From contig DZAU01000007.1 in the NCBI GenBank assembly GCA_022729635.1, positions 17,096 to 25,112 of the forward strand: 8,017 nt of DNA, given 5' to 3'. The notes beneath the pieces were generated by a model, which saw only the letters and a program-made list of their open reading frames with translations, had not been told where the DNA came from and did not search any database. Shown one piece after another: positions 7,401 through 8,017 of this stretch. The stretch comes from Flavobacterium psychrophilum (GTDB lineage Bacteria; Bacteroidota; Bacteroidia; Flavobacteriales; Flavobacteriaceae). A program made the position numbers and the translations under genes. Numbering within the stretch: position 1 is the stretch's first letter; each line of letters begins with the position of its first letter.

Positions 7401-8017
7401 GAGGAGACGGTTGGGCTTATGACATCGGTTACGGTGGAGTAGATCACGTCTTATCGACCGGAGAAGATATTAATATTTTGGTATTGGATACCGAAGTTTA
7501 TTCTAACACTGGTGGACAAGCATCTAAATCAACTCCTCTTGGAGCAAGTGCTAAATTCACTATTGGGGGTAAAAAAACAGGTAAAAAATCACTTGCACTT
7601 CAGGCTATTTCTTATGGAAATGTTTATGTAGCTCAAATTGCAATGGGTGCCAAAGATTTACAATCTTTGAAAGCTATTCAAGAAGCGGCTGCTTATCCCG
7701 GACCATCATTGATTATTGCTTATTCTCATTGTGGTGAACACGGTTATGAATTGAAACACGCTATCGATCAACAAGAAAAAGCGGTTGATAGTGGTTATTG
7801 GCCATTGTTTAGATTCAACCCTTTAGAAACAAAAGGTAAGAAATTCAAATTAGATTCTAAAGCGCCAAGCATTCCTTTGAGCGACTTTATGTACAACGAA
7901 GCTCGTTTTACCAGAGTTGTGAAAGAAAATCCTGAATTAGGAGCTGAATTGCTGACTCGCGCTCAAGATGAAGTGGATTCTAAATGGGAAAGATTAGAAC
8001 TTTATAGAGATTTGTAG
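4481..8017 (+). CDS. nifJ: Pyruvate:ferredoxin (flavodoxin) oxidoreductase, single chain
   Basis: This 1178-residue cytoplasmic enzyme converts pyruvate and CoA to acetyl-CoA and CO2 and passes electrons to ferredoxin or flavodoxin. The domain order is that of homodimeric PFOR. The pyrimidine domain (about 5-250) has YPITPSSP (31-38), E67 in LQSEGG, R117 and FGDHSDV (127-133). A transketolase-C-like domain (about 260-400) follows. The gamma-like domain opens near FYGLGSDGTVGANK (424-437). The two-cluster ferredoxin domain has C692, C695, C698, C702 and C750, C753, C756, C760. The TPP domain (about 820-1170) has C824, C827, C852 and C1084 for the proximal cluster, GGDGW (974-978) and N1009 in YSNTGGQ. 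All key residues are intact and the length is normal. The stop codon TAG is the last three bases of the window, so the gene is complete. No nitrogen-fixation genes are nearby; the symbol reflects family only. Confidence 0.97.
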   Translation: MKNKNFKKIICDGNEAVAIIAHKTNEVCAIYPITPSSPMGEHAELYSSKGKTNIWKNVPKIVELQSEGGAAGTVHGALQSGALTTTFTASQGLLLMIPNMYKIAGELLPCVIHVAARTIATHALSIFGDHSDVMACRQTGFSMLFGGSVQEAHDFALISQVSTLKTRVPFLNIFDGFRTSHEISKIDCIPDDIIKAMMPEDKVMEHKKRSLDPDRPVLRGTTQNPDVFFQAREAANLFHDRVPGVVQEVMDEFYEHTGRRYNLFDYIGHPEAERVIMVMGSAEGPVKEALEVMLAEGEKVGVILIRLFKPFAIDAFVNVLPKTVQKIAVLDRTKEPGSIGDPLYLDVVTALVESGREMPIVVGGRYGLSSKEFTPAMVKGIYDELLNKKPKNHFTIGINDDVTFKSLYYDKSFDIKGKSISCMFYGLGSDGTVGANKNSIKIIGETTDNYVQGYFVYDSKKAGAQTISHLRFGPDPINSNYLVDKADFIASHKFNFIEKFNMIADLKHGGTFLLNSPYSKEEIWDILPVQIQEGIIEKQAKFYVIDASQVAQDANLGKRANTILQTCFFAISGILPKDEAIQKIKDAIVKSYSHKGEKVVKMNFNAVDKALENLHQVDYPKVASSEKQMLSAMRNAPDGFVTEVLEKILAGFGDELPVSAFTVDGTFPTGTSQYEKSGIADFIPVWDDENLCTQCNKCIAICPHAAIRSKVVSNEELSKFPSSLKSVPAIGRPFAKEDESYILQVSPEDCTGCDLCVEVCPAISKEKENFKAINMHKKIEVDVEENVNWNHFVSLPYYDRTALQITNVKGSQFLEPLFEFSGACSGCGETPYIKMVTQLYGDSMLVANATGCSSIYGGNLPTTPYKTNEFGRGPAWANSLFEDNAEFGLGLKLGLTKKQEIAVDLLKSLESVVGSELVNAILNNPEDTEALKNEKFAQIDALNKILAKVSDNEDAKKLSQLTEYLRKKAVWIFGGDGWAYDIGYGGVDHVLSTGEDINILVLDTEVYSNTGGQASKSTPLGASAKFTIGGKKTGKKSLALQAISYGNVYVAQIAMGAKDLQSLKAIQEAAAYPGPSLIIAYSHCGEHGYELKHAIDQQEKAVDSGYWPLFRFNPLETKGKKFKLDSKAPSIPLSDFMYNEARFTRVVKENPELGAELLTRAQDEVDSKWERLELYRDL

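Noticed and set aside
7990..8017. Possible truncation of nifJ at the window end
   Set aside because: An in-frame TAG occupies 8015-8017 and the 1178-residue length and C-terminal sequence are normal for the family, so the gene is complete.
4481..8017. Nitrogen-fixation role suggested by the nifJ name
   Set aside because: No nif genes are present in the window and this enzyme family is widespread in pyruvate metabolism of organisms that do not fix nitrogen.

Overview
The window looks like a chromosomal segment from a member of Bacteroidota, most likely Flavobacteriaceae (Flavobacterium-like). The evidence is the low G+C content, A-rich leaders with no clear Shine-Dalgarno sequences, TAnnTTTG-type -7 promoter boxes, and the character of the proteins. 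It holds six complete genes, all for low-potential electron metabolism. There is no sign of phage, transposon, CRISPR or RNA genes.

Layout. The left half (42-3844) is read on the minus strand in the order korA, korB, nuoA, nuoB: a two-subunit 2-oxoacid:ferredoxin oxidoreductase followed by the first two subunits of respiratory complex I. The nuo operon probably continues past the left edge. A 7-bp-period degenerate tandem repeat (1-42) lies just beyond nuoB. The right half (4001-8017) is read on the plus strand: a 116-residue 2[4Fe-4S] ferredoxin, a strong intrinsic terminator, then a full-length single-chain pyruvate:ferredoxin/flavodoxin oxidoreductase (nifJ) whose stop codon is the last three bases of the window. 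The two halves diverge from a 156-bp AT-rich control region (3845-4000).

How the genes work together. KorAB and NifJ both oxidatively decarboxylate a 2-oxoacid (probably 2-oxoglutarate and pyruvate) to an acyl-CoA and release low-potential electrons. KorAB has no built-in ferredoxin domain, so it needs a separate acceptor. The ferredoxin gene between the two enzymes is the obvious candidate and could serve both. Complex I, encoded directly downstream of korB, is a possible sink for the reduced ferredoxin; this last link is inference.

The families are all well known, so I do not claim a new system. The most unusual item is the control region. A perfect 6-6-6 inverted repeat with CRP/FNR-like spacing sits exactly midway between two mirror-placed -7 boxes, one for each divergent transcript. 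This suggests one regulator controls korAB and the ferredoxin together.
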